DNA of 64,000 nucleotides from Doris montereyensis (lineage: Eukaryota; Mollusca; Gastropoda; Nudibranchia; Dorididae), in assembly GCA_037039925.1 (NCBI GenBank), contig JAXRKP010001060.1, forward strand, positions 92,501 through 156,500. Direction: 5' to 3'. Shown here piece by piece: positions 45,501 to 53,138 of this stretch (position 1 is the first letter of the stretch; the number at the start of each line of letters is the position of its first letter). Both the position numbers and the translations under genes were made by a program. The notes beneath the pieces were generated by a model. That model searched no databases. It was not told the origin of the DNA and worked only from the letters and a program-made list of their open reading frames with translations.

Positions 45501-46720
45501 CTCTGTTGAATCCATATTAATCTTGCTGTATATTACAGATGTAAATGAAGATTCCATTCCACACACAGTCAGTCTGATTCATCCCAAACTGGAATATCAA
45601 TTCGTTGAAACCAAATTAATCTTGCTGTATATTACAGATGTAAATGAAGATTCCATTCCACACACACTCAGTCTGATTCATCCCAAACTGGAATATCAAT
45701 TCGTTGAAACCAAATTAATCTTGCTGTATATTACAGATGTAAATGAAGATTCCATTCCACACACACTCAGTCTGATTCATCCCAAACTGGAATATCAACT
45801 CCTCCTGGCCAAAAAGGTGCAATTGATTGAAGCATTGAAGGTAAAACGTTTTTTTTTTTTTTTTTTTAAATAGTTGAAGCATTGGTCTATGCTAGTTTCC
45901 ATGTAGCTAGAGTTTTCTTTATAAAATTTGAGCAAATAGTCATTGAGCGCTATATGAATGTCTATTATTATGGTTTTAAAAGGATTACAATAAATTTTAA
46001 AGTCAAAAATTTAATCCTCTGGATCTACCACTTCTCCATTTCCCCCTTCCCTCCCCCTCCCTTTGCCTTCTCTGACTACAGGAACTTCAAGTGAATGAAT
46101 CAGATTTGAGTTTCATGTCACCCGAATATCAAAATATTCTAGATTCAGCAGATGACTTGAAAGCAGAATTCAAACGTCAGCCATGTCATTTAGAGCGCCT
46201 CTATGGTAAGATTTTTCCAATGTGAATTGCAGACAGAAATAGTCTGGACATTTTGCTGCTGCTGCGAATGAAGAAAAAAAAAGAAAAAAAAAGAAAGGAA
46301 AAAGAAAAAGAAAGATGAAACAATTGGTATTTTAAAACATCACCTGAGTATTAATGAATTTTGGTTATTTTAACGACAGTGAAGAGAAATAGAGTGATGT
46401 TGATGATAAAAAGAAAGTGAAGACAATTTCCACGATGATAACCTAGACTGTGATGTTTACATTGACAACAGTTTTGTCAGCAGTTTGTTTTTTTAAATTT
46501 GTCCGTTTGTCTTTATTCTCTTTAGTCTCATGCACTGAATATTTTTATTATGCAATCATTGCTATATCTTTTTGTTTCCTCAGGCATGATCACTGACCTT
46601 TACATCGACAAGTTCAAGTTCAAGGGTCAAAATGTCAAGGGTAAAGTTCAAGCATTGCTTGAAGTCCTTGACAACTATGACCTTGGTAGTTTGACATCCT
46701 TCTTTGAGAACTCAGCATAA
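16392..46720 (+). CDS. BBS7: BBS7, BBSome subunit, 16 coding exons
   Basis: BBS7 is a core subunit of the BBSome, the coat that moves membrane proteins in and out of cilia. Exons: 16392-16490, 18400-18462, 20946-21121, 21616-21802, 22290-22483, 27352-27482, 31684-31768, 32670-32769, 33841-34033, 35551-35625, 37116-37318, 38524-38688, 41513-41622, 45737-45840, 46082-46205 and 46584-46720. They encode about 714 residues, close to the vertebrate length (715, recalled). Expected layout: beta-propeller to about residue 340 ([28 protein letters not shown]), short coiled coil about 345-370, GAE domain ([20 protein letters not shown]), platform ([19 protein letters not shown]) and helical C terminus ([17 protein letters not shown]). 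All splice phases agree except exon 5, which carries one extra base. Several splice sites lie in tandem repeats. A second Met follows the first. Confidence 0.96.
16859..17823. repeat. dispersed ~1 kb repeat, family X, copy 2 (BBS7 intron 1)
   Basis: Second copy of the element at 12656. It is flanked on the left by a complete minisatellite unit (ataggataactttaagacc, tgactttcaagttgtacag) and on the right by the main array of that unit, so it sits inside the array or beside its founder. Confidence 0.7.
17824..18285. repeat. 38-bp minisatellite, BBS7 intron 1
   Basis: About 12 copies of a unit containing aggataactttaagatatg and actttcaagttgtacag. Substitutions are scattered. It ends about 110 bp before exon 2. 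Confidence 0.95.
18400..18462 (+). CDS. BBS7: BBS7 exon 2
   Basis: Residues 34-54, [20 protein letters not shown] plus Q, the first propeller strand. Acceptor cacatgtcag, donor gtattt. Confidence 0.92.
19090..20632. repeat. 35-bp minisatellite, BBS7 intron 2
   Basis: About 44 copies containing gtctttagtgctagtcacag and acgtctataacagta. Variants (gctagc/gctagt, acgtct/acctct/acctat) are intermixed in blocks. No unique spacers separate the copies, so this is not CRISPR-like. Confidence 0.97.
20946..21121 (+). CDS. BBS7: BBS7 exon 3
   Basis: Residues 55-112 plus two bases of Met 113; includes [20 protein letters not shown]. The donor is gtgagt at 21122. Confidence 0.94.
21616..21802 (+). CDS. 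BBS7: BBS7 exon 4
   Basis: Contains the highly conserved NDVICLP and [12 protein letters not shown] motifs. Acceptor cacattcag, donor gtgaga. Confidence 0.95.
22290..22483 (+). CDS. BBS7: BBS7 exon 5, one extra base
   Basis: Reads [17 protein letters not shown] and [16 protein letters not shown] in the expected frame, then hits TAG at 22434. The +1 frame is open from about 22427 to the donor gtaatt and ends in phase 1, exactly what exon 6 needs. A single surplus base in gattggaacggagtag would explain it. Either a real frameshift or a sequencing/assembly error is possible. Confidence 0.85.
24437..24580 (-). other. possible antisense acidic exon or (ATC)n microsatellite, BBS7 intron 5
   Basis: On the plus strand this is mainly a (catcat)n run with interruptions. 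On the minus strand it follows an acceptor-like ctcttctacag at about 24585 and reads [20 protein letters not shown], then SDSADDD and a long Asp/Glu run ending in TGA near 24438. It could be the terminal exon of a nested gene, but no partner exon was identified. The microsatellite reading is the safer one. Confidence 0.25.
25233..25458. mobile_element. tRNA-like SINE with inverted partial copy (fold-back)
   Basis: A plus-strand head at about 25337 has tagctcggttggtagcacgc (A box type) and gcggatttgatccc (B box type). The body after it is mirrored, with about 20% divergence, by 25233-25334. The two arms enclose about 30 bp. It lies in BBS7 intron 5. Confidence 0.55.
25590..25845. repeat. (TCTGTCTCTGT)-type pyrimidine-rich low-complexity DNA
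   Basis: Imprecise tct/gtct repeats on the plus strand in intron 5. The Leu/Ser/Cys-rich frame across it is an artefact of composition. Confidence 0.85.
26165..26735. repeat. 27-bp minisatellite, BBS7 intron 5
   Basis: Irregular units of gcctcaagactcaagaccct plus gatgcaa, with internal contractions (ctcaag repeats). About 20 units. Confidence 0.95.
27050..27260. repeat. purine (GA) tract 90 bp before BBS7 exon 6
   Basis: Over 200 bp of ggga/gaga sequence on the coding strand, ending close upstream of the exon 6 acceptor. A duplicated ~40-bp element (ataacctgatccaaaaaa) lies just before it at 26873 and 26953. Confidence 0.85.
27352..27482 (+). CDS. BBS7: BBS7 exon 6
   Basis: Encodes [20 protein letters not shown] then [20 protein letters not shown], the last propeller blades. 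The acceptor is ttcacggcag, the donor gtaagt. Confidence 0.95.
28225..29014. repeat. 43-bp minisatellite, left block, BBS7 intron 6
   Basis: About 18 copies of a unit containing aggctatcatctggcattcc and aatttctttagagaaaggc. It is interrupted at about 29015 by a LINE fragment. Confidence 0.97.
29015..30250 (+). pseudogene. 5'-truncated LINE inserted in a minisatellite
   Basis: The frame opens with [19 protein letters not shown] and continues through the reverse-transcriptase motifs [20 protein letters not shown] and [12 protein letters not shown] (the YADD catalytic pair) to a stop at 29428. After a frameshift it has a C-x2-C / C-x2-C...H...C zinc finger ([20 protein letters not shown]). A third frame holds [20 protein letters not shown] and [16 protein letters not shown] sequence. 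The 3' end is an aag-rich tail. Multiple frame breaks make it inactive. It belongs to the non-LTR retrotransposons with a C-terminal zinc finger; the exact clade is uncertain. Confidence 0.88.
30251..31213. repeat. 43-bp minisatellite, right block, BBS7 intron 6
   Basis: About 22 further copies of the unit seen at 28225. One unit boundary at about 30764-30780 carries agaagaagagaagatatagg, a copy of the LINE tail junction at 30236. Confidence 0.97.
31215..31390 (-). mobile_element. tRNA-derived SINE fragment, BBS7 intron 6
   Basis: On the minus strand it starts with a tRNA-like head (tggctgagtggctaaaagac as A box region, ggttcaagccc as B box) followed by about 100 bp of body. It directly abuts the 43-bp array. 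Confidence 0.5.
31684..31768 (+). CDS. BBS7: BBS7 exon 7
   Basis: Encodes [20 protein letters not shown] then EIVCATYAG. Acceptor tcaccaccag, donor gtaggt. Phase 1. Confidence 0.94.
31985..32545. repeat. 20-bp minisatellite, BBS7 intron 7
   Basis: About 28 copies of gatgggaaagacaaaactaa with occasional one- or two-base contractions. It ends 125 bp before exon 8. Confidence 0.97.
32670..32769 (+). CDS. BBS7: BBS7 exon 8
   Basis: Encodes [17 protein letters not shown] and on to AKINHL; ends in phase 2 with donor gtgagt, 38 bp before a perfect minisatellite. Confidence 0.93.
32808..33104. repeat. 33-bp minisatellite, 9 essentially identical copies, BBS7 intron 8
   Basis: The unit contains tgtactcattgctttgatta and gcttattccactt. 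All nine copies appear identical until the last few bases. It begins 38 bp after the exon 8 donor. Because 33 is a multiple of three, both strands stay open; this is not coding. Confidence 0.98.
33430..33605. repeat. 17-bp degenerate minisatellite, BBS7 intron 8
   Basis: About 10 degenerate copies of ctccaacatttatttag. Confidence 0.85.
33841..34033 (+). CDS. BBS7: BBS7 exon 9
   Basis: Encodes the coiled coil [19 protein letters not shown] and the start of the GAE domain ([20 protein letters not shown]). Acceptor aatcaacag, donor gtaagg. Confidence 0.94.
34415..34515. repeat. short AT-rich tandem repeat, BBS7 intron 9
   Basis: Three to four copies of gattgaattatttcaaaatt plus aaagaaaa. Confidence 0.8.
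35155..35302. repeat. 24-25-bp minisatellite, BBS7 intron 9
   Basis: Six copies of gaggtgtttacagttgaatg plus tttgt, directly followed by a different array. Confidence 0.93.
35303..35550 (+). repeat. 27-bp pyrimidine-rich minisatellite ending in the exon 10 acceptor
   Basis: About 9 copies of gctcccattcctgttcctga plus cttcttt. Each unit holds a branch-point-like ctgac and a polypyrimidine stretch. The last unit runs into ccacag, the exon 10 acceptor at 35550. Confidence 0.95.
35551..35625 (+). CDS. BBS7: BBS7 exon 10
   Basis: Encodes [20 protein letters not shown] then ACSPE. The acceptor (cttcttccacag) is the last, degenerate unit of a pyrimidine-rich minisatellite. Confidence 0.93.
35684..36350 (-). 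mobile_element. tRNA-derived SINE, family B, split by a 12-bp minisatellite
   Basis: The flanks 35684-35755 (ggccttatagctcatagaac, accccggtttctac) and 36155-36350 (ggatgccagtctg; ggattcaaacttagaacctc; aaaccattggcctag) are the body and tRNA-like head of family B. Between them the short motif acaggtgataat has expanded into an array. It lies in BBS7 intron 10. Confidence 0.65.
35745..36140. repeat. 12-bp minisatellite born inside a SINE, BBS7 intron 10
   Basis: About 33 copies of gataatacaggt / gagaatacaggt. The founder motif acaggtgataataat is present once at the same place in other family B copies (for example 54057 onward). Confidence 0.95.
37116..37318 (+). CDS. BBS7: BBS7 exon 11
   Basis: Encodes [40 protein letters not shown] and [11 protein letters not shown]. 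Ends in phase 2 at gtaagc. The last ~40 exon bases and the donor are repeated 61 bp downstream. Confidence 0.95.
37280..37398 (+). repeat. 61-bp tandem duplication of the exon 11 end and 5' splice site
   Basis: The block from tttgcaccaaagaact through gaagagaacag, gtaag and tttcagtgaggtt occurs twice, 61 bp apart. It gives two donors, at 37319 (gtaagc) and 37380 (gtaagt). The second matches the consensus better, but its use adds 61 nt and shifts the frame. Confidence 0.95.
37955..38250 (-). mobile_element. tRNA-derived SINE, family B, copy in BBS7 intron 11
   Basis: On the minus strand the head is gtggcacaatggttaggcta and cccgaattcaaatcc, followed by the conserved body (ctcgacccaggtgc, caagcactagcttggg, ccgggataagctcc). 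It is the opposite orientation of the copy at 45222. Confidence 0.75.
38280..38577 (+). repeat. 70-bp tandem repeat containing the exon 12 acceptor, 4 copies
   Basis: Each copy has gataatttgcttgtcacccag followed by the first ~45 bp of exon 12 (gcccYacaacaYcYtgacac, tcactggacag). Acceptor-like junctions fall at 38314, 38384, 38454 and 38524. Only the last is followed by the complete exon. Confidence 0.96.
38524..38688 (+). CDS. BBS7: BBS7 exon 12
   Basis: Encodes [20 protein letters not shown] then [14 protein letters not shown]. The acceptor used here is the fourth of four tandem copies; only this one continues into the rest of the exon. Confidence 0.93.
38803..40115. repeat. 41-bp minisatellite, BBS7 intron 12
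   Basis: About 32 copies of a unit containing tggtccttgtaggatgtcag and catgagatgtgaatatacat. Variant forms (cttgagtatacattcag) cluster in the right third, which suggests local homogenisation. Confidence 0.97.
40762..41210. repeat. 55-bp minisatellite, BBS7 intron 12
   Basis: Eight copies of tagacttgtgtccagtcatg, acttcatattctctttcc and aactgagaactttagag, with a paired (two-unit) higher-order variant pattern. Confidence 0.96.
41513..41622 (+). CDS. BBS7: BBS7 exon 13
   Basis: Encodes [20 protein letters not shown] then [16 protein letters not shown], near-identical in style to vertebrate BBS7. Donor gtaagc. Confidence 0.95.
42160..45150. repeat. 3-kb minisatellite of 42- and 48-bp units, BBS7 intron 13
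   Basis: About 65 units. The core ccttgaaaaggagatatttg, acatcagagctcat is followed by cagacgta (42 bp) or cagaatcagacgta (48 bp). Both lengths are multiples of three, so long frames stay open on both strands (about 1000 codons minus, about 730 plus). These have no gene signals, contain only the repeat, and lie inside an intron. Confidence 0.98.
45222..45500 (+). mobile_element. tRNA-derived SINE, family B, copy in BBS7 intron 13
   Basis: The head gtggccgagtagttaggctg is a good A box region and cccgaattcgtatcc the B box. The body carries ccccattctacccacgtgc, caagcactagcttggggg and cgctctatgggccgtaac. This is the best-preserved copy of the family in the window. Confidence 0.8.
45506..45800 (+). 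repeat. 99-bp in-frame tandem repeat containing the exon 14 acceptor, 3 copies
   Basis: Each copy has aatcttgctgtatattacag followed by about 63 bp of exon 14. Acceptors at 45539, 45638 and 45737. The period is 33 codons and no stop interrupts the reading from the first acceptor to the end of the exon. Confidence 0.97.
45737..45840 (+). CDS. BBS7: BBS7 exon 14
   Basis: Encodes [20 protein letters not shown] then [14 protein letters not shown]. This is the third of three tandem acceptors (45539, 45638, 45737), and all three keep the frame. The start at 45737 is chosen because it gives the normal BBS7 length. Confidence 0.9.
46082..46205 (+). CDS. BBS7: BBS7 exon 15
   Basis: Encodes [18 protein letters not shown] through [12 protein letters not shown]. 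It has a strong pyrimidine tract before the acceptor; donor gtaaga. Confidence 0.94.
46584..46720 (+). CDS. BBS7: BBS7 exon 16 with stop
   Basis: Encodes [20 protein letters not shown] to the C terminus SFFENSA, TAA at 46718. AATAAA at 46937 is a plausible polyadenylation signal. Confidence 0.95.
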
Positions 46721-46960
46721 GGTGTAAAAGAGTCAATGTTAAACATCCTGCCGTCCATACCAATGATAGTATTGTGTTCACATCAATTTTGGAACATCTT
46801 TTGCTGCTTGACTGTTTTCACAGTCGTTATGGGCCATGTCACACTCAGTGATTTATTTATGTCTGTCATCATTGCACTTGGTCAATTTATATCCGTGCAA
46901 GCATCATGACTATCAAGAAATTTCTTGAACACCGAAAATAAACCCTCTTGTCAGAGGTCA

Positions 46961-47215
46961 TATCATGAATGTTCATATGTCATTTCTACATCCGTTCTTT
47001 CTTATCATGAATGTTCATATGTCTTTTCTACATCAGTTCTTTCTTATCATGAATGTTCATATGTCTTTTCTACATCAGCTCTTTCTTGTCATGAATGTTC
47101 ATATGTCTTTTCTACATCAGTTTTTTCTTGTCATGAATGTTCATATGTCTTTTCTACATCAGTTCTTTCTTGTCATGAAAATTCATATGTCTTTTCTACA
47201 TCAGTTTTTTCTTGA
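46961..47215. repeat. 42-bp minisatellite, BBS7 3' flank
   Basis: Six copies of catgaatgttcatatgtctt, ttctacatcagttctttctt. Open frames across it result from the 42-bp period. Confidence 0.96.
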
Positions 47216-47239
47216 AAATCCTAAACCTGTTCTCTCTGC

Positions 47240-47710
47240 TTACACTTTGGCCTTGAAATTTGCTTGGTAAGATTTACTCATACTCTCCTAGACTAAAATT
47301 GAAATCTGTTTGGTAAGATTTACTCATACTCTCCTAGACTAAAATTGAAATCTGTTTGGTAGGATTTACTCATACTCTCCTAGACTAAAATTGAAATCTG
47401 TTTGGTAAGATTTACTCATACTCTCCTAGACTAAAATTGAAATCTGTTTGGTAAGATTTACTCATACTCTCCTAGACTAAAATTGAAATCTGTTTGGTAA
47501 GATTTACTCATACTCTCCTAGACTGAAATTGAAATCTGTTCGGTAAGATTTACTCATACTCTCCTAGACTAAAATTGAAATCTGTTTGGTAGGATTTACT
47601 CACTCTCCTAGACTAAAATTGAAATCTGTTTGGTAAGAATTACTCATACTCACCTAGACTAAAATTGAAATCTGTTTGGTAGGATTTACTCATACTAACC
47701 TAGACTAAAA
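47240..47710. repeat. 46-bp minisatellite
   Basis: About 10 copies of attgaaatctgtttggtaag, atttactcatactctcctag, actaaa. Confidence 0.96.
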
Positions 47711-47844
47711 TTAGATCAAAGGTCAAACAAGTATTGTTCCAACTTGTTGGATGGTGACAGTATTGAAATCTAAAGTGTGGCCTCAGTTTTAAGTGATGCC
47801 TTTGTGTACTCTATCAAAATGTTTGGAAGAGTAAGTCATAGATT

Positions 47845-48300
47845 TGTTTTGGAGTTGTTGCAATGTGATTATGACGATAGGATGGGATCTGATTGGAGTT
47901 GTTGCAATGTGACTATGACGATAGGATGGGATCTGATTGGAGTTGTTGCAACGTGACTATGACGATAGGATGGGATCTGATTGGAGTTGTTGCAATGTGA
48001 CTATGACGATAGGATGGGATCTGATTGGAGTTGTGGCAATGTGACTATGACGATAGGATGGGATCTGATTGGATAGGATGGGATCTGATTGGAGTTGTTG
48101 CAATGTGACTATGACGATAGGATGGGATCTGATTGGAGTTGTTGCAATGTGACTATGATGATAGGATGGGATCTGATTGGAGTTGTTGCAATGTGACTAT
48201 CATGATAGGAATAGGATCTGATTGGAGTTGTGGCAATGTGACTATGACGATAGGATGGGATCTGATTGGAGTTGTTGCAATGTGACTTTGATGATATTTG
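47845..48300. repeat. 44-bp minisatellite
   Basis: About 10 copies of gttgcaatgtgactatgacg, ataggatgggatctgattgg, agtt, with one partial duplication at about 48070. Confidence 0.96.
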
Positions 48301-50015
48301 CTGTATTATTATTATTACAGATTGAACATGAGCAGTCTGTTTGAAACACTGAAAGAAGACTCAGTTTTCACATAGAACATGTAAAAGATTTACTGTCAGT
48401 GCAATGACAAAGAAGTGTAGTTTAATGATATTTATATATTTATACATTCCACACATAAAATTACCTCTTTGATCGAATTGTACTAAACTGTACTAAACTG
48501 TGACTCATTCATGGACTAGCGCTTTGAGTTTTAGTATTTATTTGATCTTTGTCTTCTTACATAGTGTGCCCAGGATGTGAGTATGAGGAAAGGCTTGTGC
48601 AACGAACATAGTCTTTTAAATTGCGGCAGGATTGCGTAAATATGTACAAAGCATTAGAAAGAGGATGTACAGGTGTTTTGTCTAATTGTGATAAGACAAG
48701 CTGCTGAAGTAAGGTTGCCTTTGAGAAGGGTGTAGCTTTTACCTGATAAAACGTCTGAATCTGAGCATTCATTTTGGGCTTAAAATCCAGGGTGGGATTC
48801 GCTGGTGAGTGAACATCTTGAGATCCAAACACGATTTGAAGAAATTAAAATAATGAGAAACTTTTTTTCTTTCTTTTTCCCTATGAATACTATTATCTGA
48901 TTCATTATGGAGCACATTTTTAGGTCATCACTTGCTGACTTACTTAGGGAAACCAACTTGTTAAAACTCACATTTTTGATGTGACTGAAATTAAAACATT
49001 ACAAAACATAACTCAGATGTAGGTGTTCCTGTCAGTACCATTTTATTATACAGAGCTTTGTTTTCTTGTTTCCTTGGAATTTATATCAACTCCATGTTGA
49101 ATTGAGAGGAAACTGCAAAATGAAAGATGTGTAAGTGAATGAAAGGAAAGAAATATTATTTACATGCAGTTTAACGTTTAAGATTCATGAGAGAACTTTC
49201 AGTGCTTTGAAAGTATTCACCTCATTCCTTGTTTATTTATTTATTTATTTAAAACAATGTATTAATAAATTAATATACACATGTTATTATTTTTGTCCTG
49301 ACATTCCTTAACCTGGTCATCACATTCCTTTTAGTCGGATAGCAAAAGCTAAAAAGAAGAAGTTATTTGCCATGGTGAGATCACAATATTGAATCCATGT
49401 AACTGTCAGTGTATGGAGCCTGTGTTACTGACGCCCGGCTTATCTACTTCATTTCAGAGCATCATTTTCTGTTCATGTCATTATTCATTTTTGCTTTCAT
49501 TGTTTTAGAAGCAAATCTTCTAGGAAAGTCCGTCCACCATCTTAAAATAAAATCTGCTTTTGTTTCCTTCTTAAAATGACAATGATTTTCATAAACCTTT
49601 TAGCTGTTTATTAAAGTTTTCTGTCTATAATTTGATGTGAATATTTATTCATTTATTGTGTAGAAAAAGAAAGTCTGATTATGGGAGTTTGACACATGAC
49701 AGTAACGTAACAGTGAGGAATAAGTGGGCAGTGTCTGAGACCTCGGCAAAATGATTATTATTCCAATAAGTTCAAATTGATGTGGGCTGTCCAGATCTGA
49801 GCATATTATCACAGAGAGAAATATTAAGACAAGAATTATGGCTACGAGAATTATATATTGGATATAACATGCATAGTTTTTGATATAACACGAATAAAGA
49901 AATTTAAGATTTCATTTTTGATTTTTGTTTTCAAGCACGTTTTACATCTGCACAATACTCCTAGAAGCAAGCAGAAACCATTCCCTTTGATTGGTGATAA
50001 ACTGTGTGAGGTTTA
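48301..50015. other. intergenic, no gene recognised
   Basis: Short open stretches only. A degraded piece of repeat family C may lie at 49095-49160 (ttgaattgagaggaaactgc, aaagatgtgtaagtgaatg). Confidence 0.5.
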
Positions 50016-50019
50016 CAAC

Positions 50020-51725
50020 TAGTACTAGTAGGCTTACACCTGTCAAAGGCATTACAACTAGTACTAGTAGGCCTACAACTGTCAAAGGCATTACAACTAG
50101 TACTAGTAGGCCTACAACTGTCAAAGGCATTACACAACTAGTTCTAGTAGGCATTACAACTAGTCAAACTGTCAAAGCATTACAACTAGTACTAGTAGGA
50201 CTACAACTGTCAAAGGCATTACAACTAGTACTAGTAGGCCTACAACTGTCAAAGGCATTACAACTAGTACTAGTAGGCCTACAACTGTCAAAGGCATTAC
50301 AACTAGTACTAGTAGGCCTACAACTGTCAAAGCATTACAACTAGTACTAGTAGGCCTACAACTGTCAAAGGCATTACAACTAGTACTAGTAGGCCTACAA
50401 CTGTCAAAGGCATTACAACTAGTACTAGTAGGACTACAACTGTCAAAGGCATTACAACTAGTACTAGTAGGACTACAACTGTCAAAGGCATTACAACTAG
50501 TACTAGTAGGCCTACAACTGTCAAAGGCATTACAACTAGTACTAGTAGGCCTACAACTGTCAAAGGCAAAGGCATTACAACTAGTACTAGTAGGCCTACA
50601 ACTGTCAAAGGCATTACAACTAGTACTAGTAGGCCTACAACTGTCTGCATTCAAAGGCACTTAGGACCTACAACTGTAGTTCTAGTAGGACTACAACTGT
50701 CAAAAGGCATTACAACTAGTACTAGTAGGCCTACAACTGTCAAAGGCATTACAACTAGTACTAGTAGGCCTACAACTGTCAAAGGCATTACAACTAGTAC
50801 TAGTAGGCCTACACCTGTCAAAGGCATTACAACTAGTACTAGTAGGCCTACAACTGTCAAAGGCATTACAACTAGTACTAGTAGGCCTACAACTGTCAAA
50901 GGCTTTACAACTAGTACTAGTAGGCCTACAACTGTCAAAGGCTTTACAACTAGTACTAGTAGACCTACAACTGTCAAAGGCAAAGGCTTTACAACTAGTA
51001 CTAGTAGGCCTACAACTGTCAAAGGCTTTACAACTAGTACTAGTAGGCCTACAACTGTCAAAGGCTTTACAACTAGTACTAGTAGACCTACAACTGTCAA
51101 AGGCTTTACAACTAGTACTAGTAGGCCTACAACTGTCAAAGGCATTACAACTAGTACTAGTAGGCCTACAACTGTCAAAGGCTTTACAACTAGTACTAGT
51201 AGGCCTACAACTGTCAAAGGCATTACAACTAGTACTAGTAGGACTACAACTGTCAAAGGCTTTACAACTAGTACTAGTAGGCCTACAACTGTCAAAGGCA
51301 TTACAACTAGTACTAGTAGGACTACAACTGTCAAGGCTTTACAACTAGTACTAGTAGGACTACAACTGTCAAAGGCTTTACAACTAGTACTAGTAGGACT
51401 ACAACTGTCAAAGGCATTACAACTAGTTCTAGTAGGACTACAACTGTCAAAGGCATTACAACTAGTACTAGTAGGACTACAACTGTCAAAGGCATTACAA
51501 CTAGTACTAGTAGGACTACAAGTTCTGTCAAAGGCATTACAACTAGTACTAGTAGGACTACAACTGTCAAAGGCATTACAACTAGTTCTAGTAGGCCTAC
51601 AACTGTCAAAGGCTTTACAACTAGTACTAGTAGGCCTACAACTGTCAAAGGCATTACAACTAGTACTAGTAGGCCTACAACTGTCAAAGGCTTTACAACT
51701 AGTAAGGCCTACAACTGTCAAAGGC
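50020..51725. repeat. 39-bp minisatellite rich in ACTAGT
   Basis: About 43 copies of tacaactgtcaaaggcatta, caactagtactagtaggcc. Each unit contains the palindrome ctagtactag. Subtypes cattac/ctttac and ggcct/ggact are interleaved in blocks. The 39-bp period opens frames on both strands. Confidence 0.98.
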
Positions 51726-51994
51726 GTTGCTATGGGATAATGAGCGATGATACTCCTAAAAAGGTTTCACTGTGTAAAATATGCAACAGGTAAAGGAGAT
51801 GTCATTAATAAAAGATGTCATCAATTAGAGATGCCATAGATATCACTTATATATAGTAGGAAACCTTATTATCTTGCAGGCTTTAATGAAGCTAATGACA
51901 TTTTTTTTCTTATTTTTACTTTTACAATTTAATCTTTAATCTTTTGACACCACCATCAGTATCTCATGAGGAATAGGTTAGTCCAAGCGTAGCT

Positions 51995-52510
51995 CTTTAT
52001 CTTCTCATAAAATAACCCAAATACATTTTTTACCTCCATAAAATAACCCAAATACAGTTTGTACCTCCATAAAATAACCCAAATACAGTTTTTACCTCCA
52101 TAAATAACCCAAATACAATTTTTACCTCCATAAAATAACCCAAATACATTTACCTCCATAAAATAACCCAAATACATTTACCTCCATAAAATAACCCAAA
52201 TACAGTTTTTACTTCCAGAAAATAACCCAAATACATTTACCTCCGTAAAATAATCCAAATACATTTTTACCTCCATAAAATAACCCAAATACATTTTTAC
52301 CTCCATAAAATAACCCAAATACTTTTTTTTACCTCCATGAAATAACCCAAATACTTTGTTTTACCTACATAAAATAATCCAAATACATTTGTTACCTCCA
52401 TGAAATAACCCAAATACATTTTTACCTCCATAAAATAACCCAAATACATTTTTTACCTCCATAAAATAATAAAAACAAACCATAAAAACCCAAATTTTTA
52501 CCTCCATAAA
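51995..52510. repeat. ~30-bp A-rich minisatellite
   Basis: About 17 copies of cataaaataacccaaataca, tttttacctc, with variable T-run length. Confidence 0.95.
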
Positions 52511-52814
52511 ATTCAATTTTTATTCCATCAAAAATTCGTTTATTCCATCAAAAACTGTAAAAACACCTTTTTCGAATAATAAGTATCCAATATACGGAAT
52601 GTAAAAGTTGTAAACAACATTCATATAATAAACACATCATATTATATTATATATATATAATTATGCATATATGCAGAAGTGGATGTACACAAAAAAAGAT
52701 TACACTCCATCCTTAATTTGATTTATGGTCACAGTCACAGTCACAGTCACAGCGATGATAACACAAAGAGTGGACAACCTAATGCAAGTGAACAGGAAAT
52801 TGTTTGGCTGTTTT

Positions 52815-52945
52815 TAATTGAAATTTACCCTGTCCACCATTGTGGTGATCTCAGGGTGAATTAAAAGGAAGCAGCAGGATAAAAGATAAGTGAAAGAGTA
52901 AAAAAGGAAAGAAGTAGGACCTACCAGCGTCTCCCGCCAACTGAA
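52815..52945. repeat. dispersed short repeat, family C, distant copy
   Basis: Contains gaaatttaccctgtccacca, gtggtgatctcagggtgaat, ggataaaagataagtgaaag and gtaggacctaccagcgtctc. It is the most complete copy, 50 kb from the cluster at 1433-3038. A weaker one lies at 58425-58495. Confidence 0.55.
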
Positions 52946-53109
52946 AAGGAAATTGACAATAAATACTCAAGTCACCTCTGCCACTGACAAACTCACATAA
53001 AAAAAACAAACTATGAAGAAAACCTCAAGCCTCCCTTTAGCACTATACTAAAAACAGCAATTCCTGAGCAAAACAAACAAAAGCTAAAAGCAAAGTAGGA
53101 TCTAATTAC

Positions 53110-53138
53110 AAACACACACACACACACACACACACATA
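53110..53138. repeat. (CA)n microsatellite
   Basis: A run of about 13 CA units. Short (TAA)n and (CAA)n runs follow at 53645-53685 and 53857-53880. Confidence 0.9.

Noticed and set aside
50651..51721. 356-codon minus-strand frame rich in Val/Leu and Ser/Cys/Thr
   Set aside because: It is a product of the 39-bp tandem repeat, with no non-repeat coding sequence.
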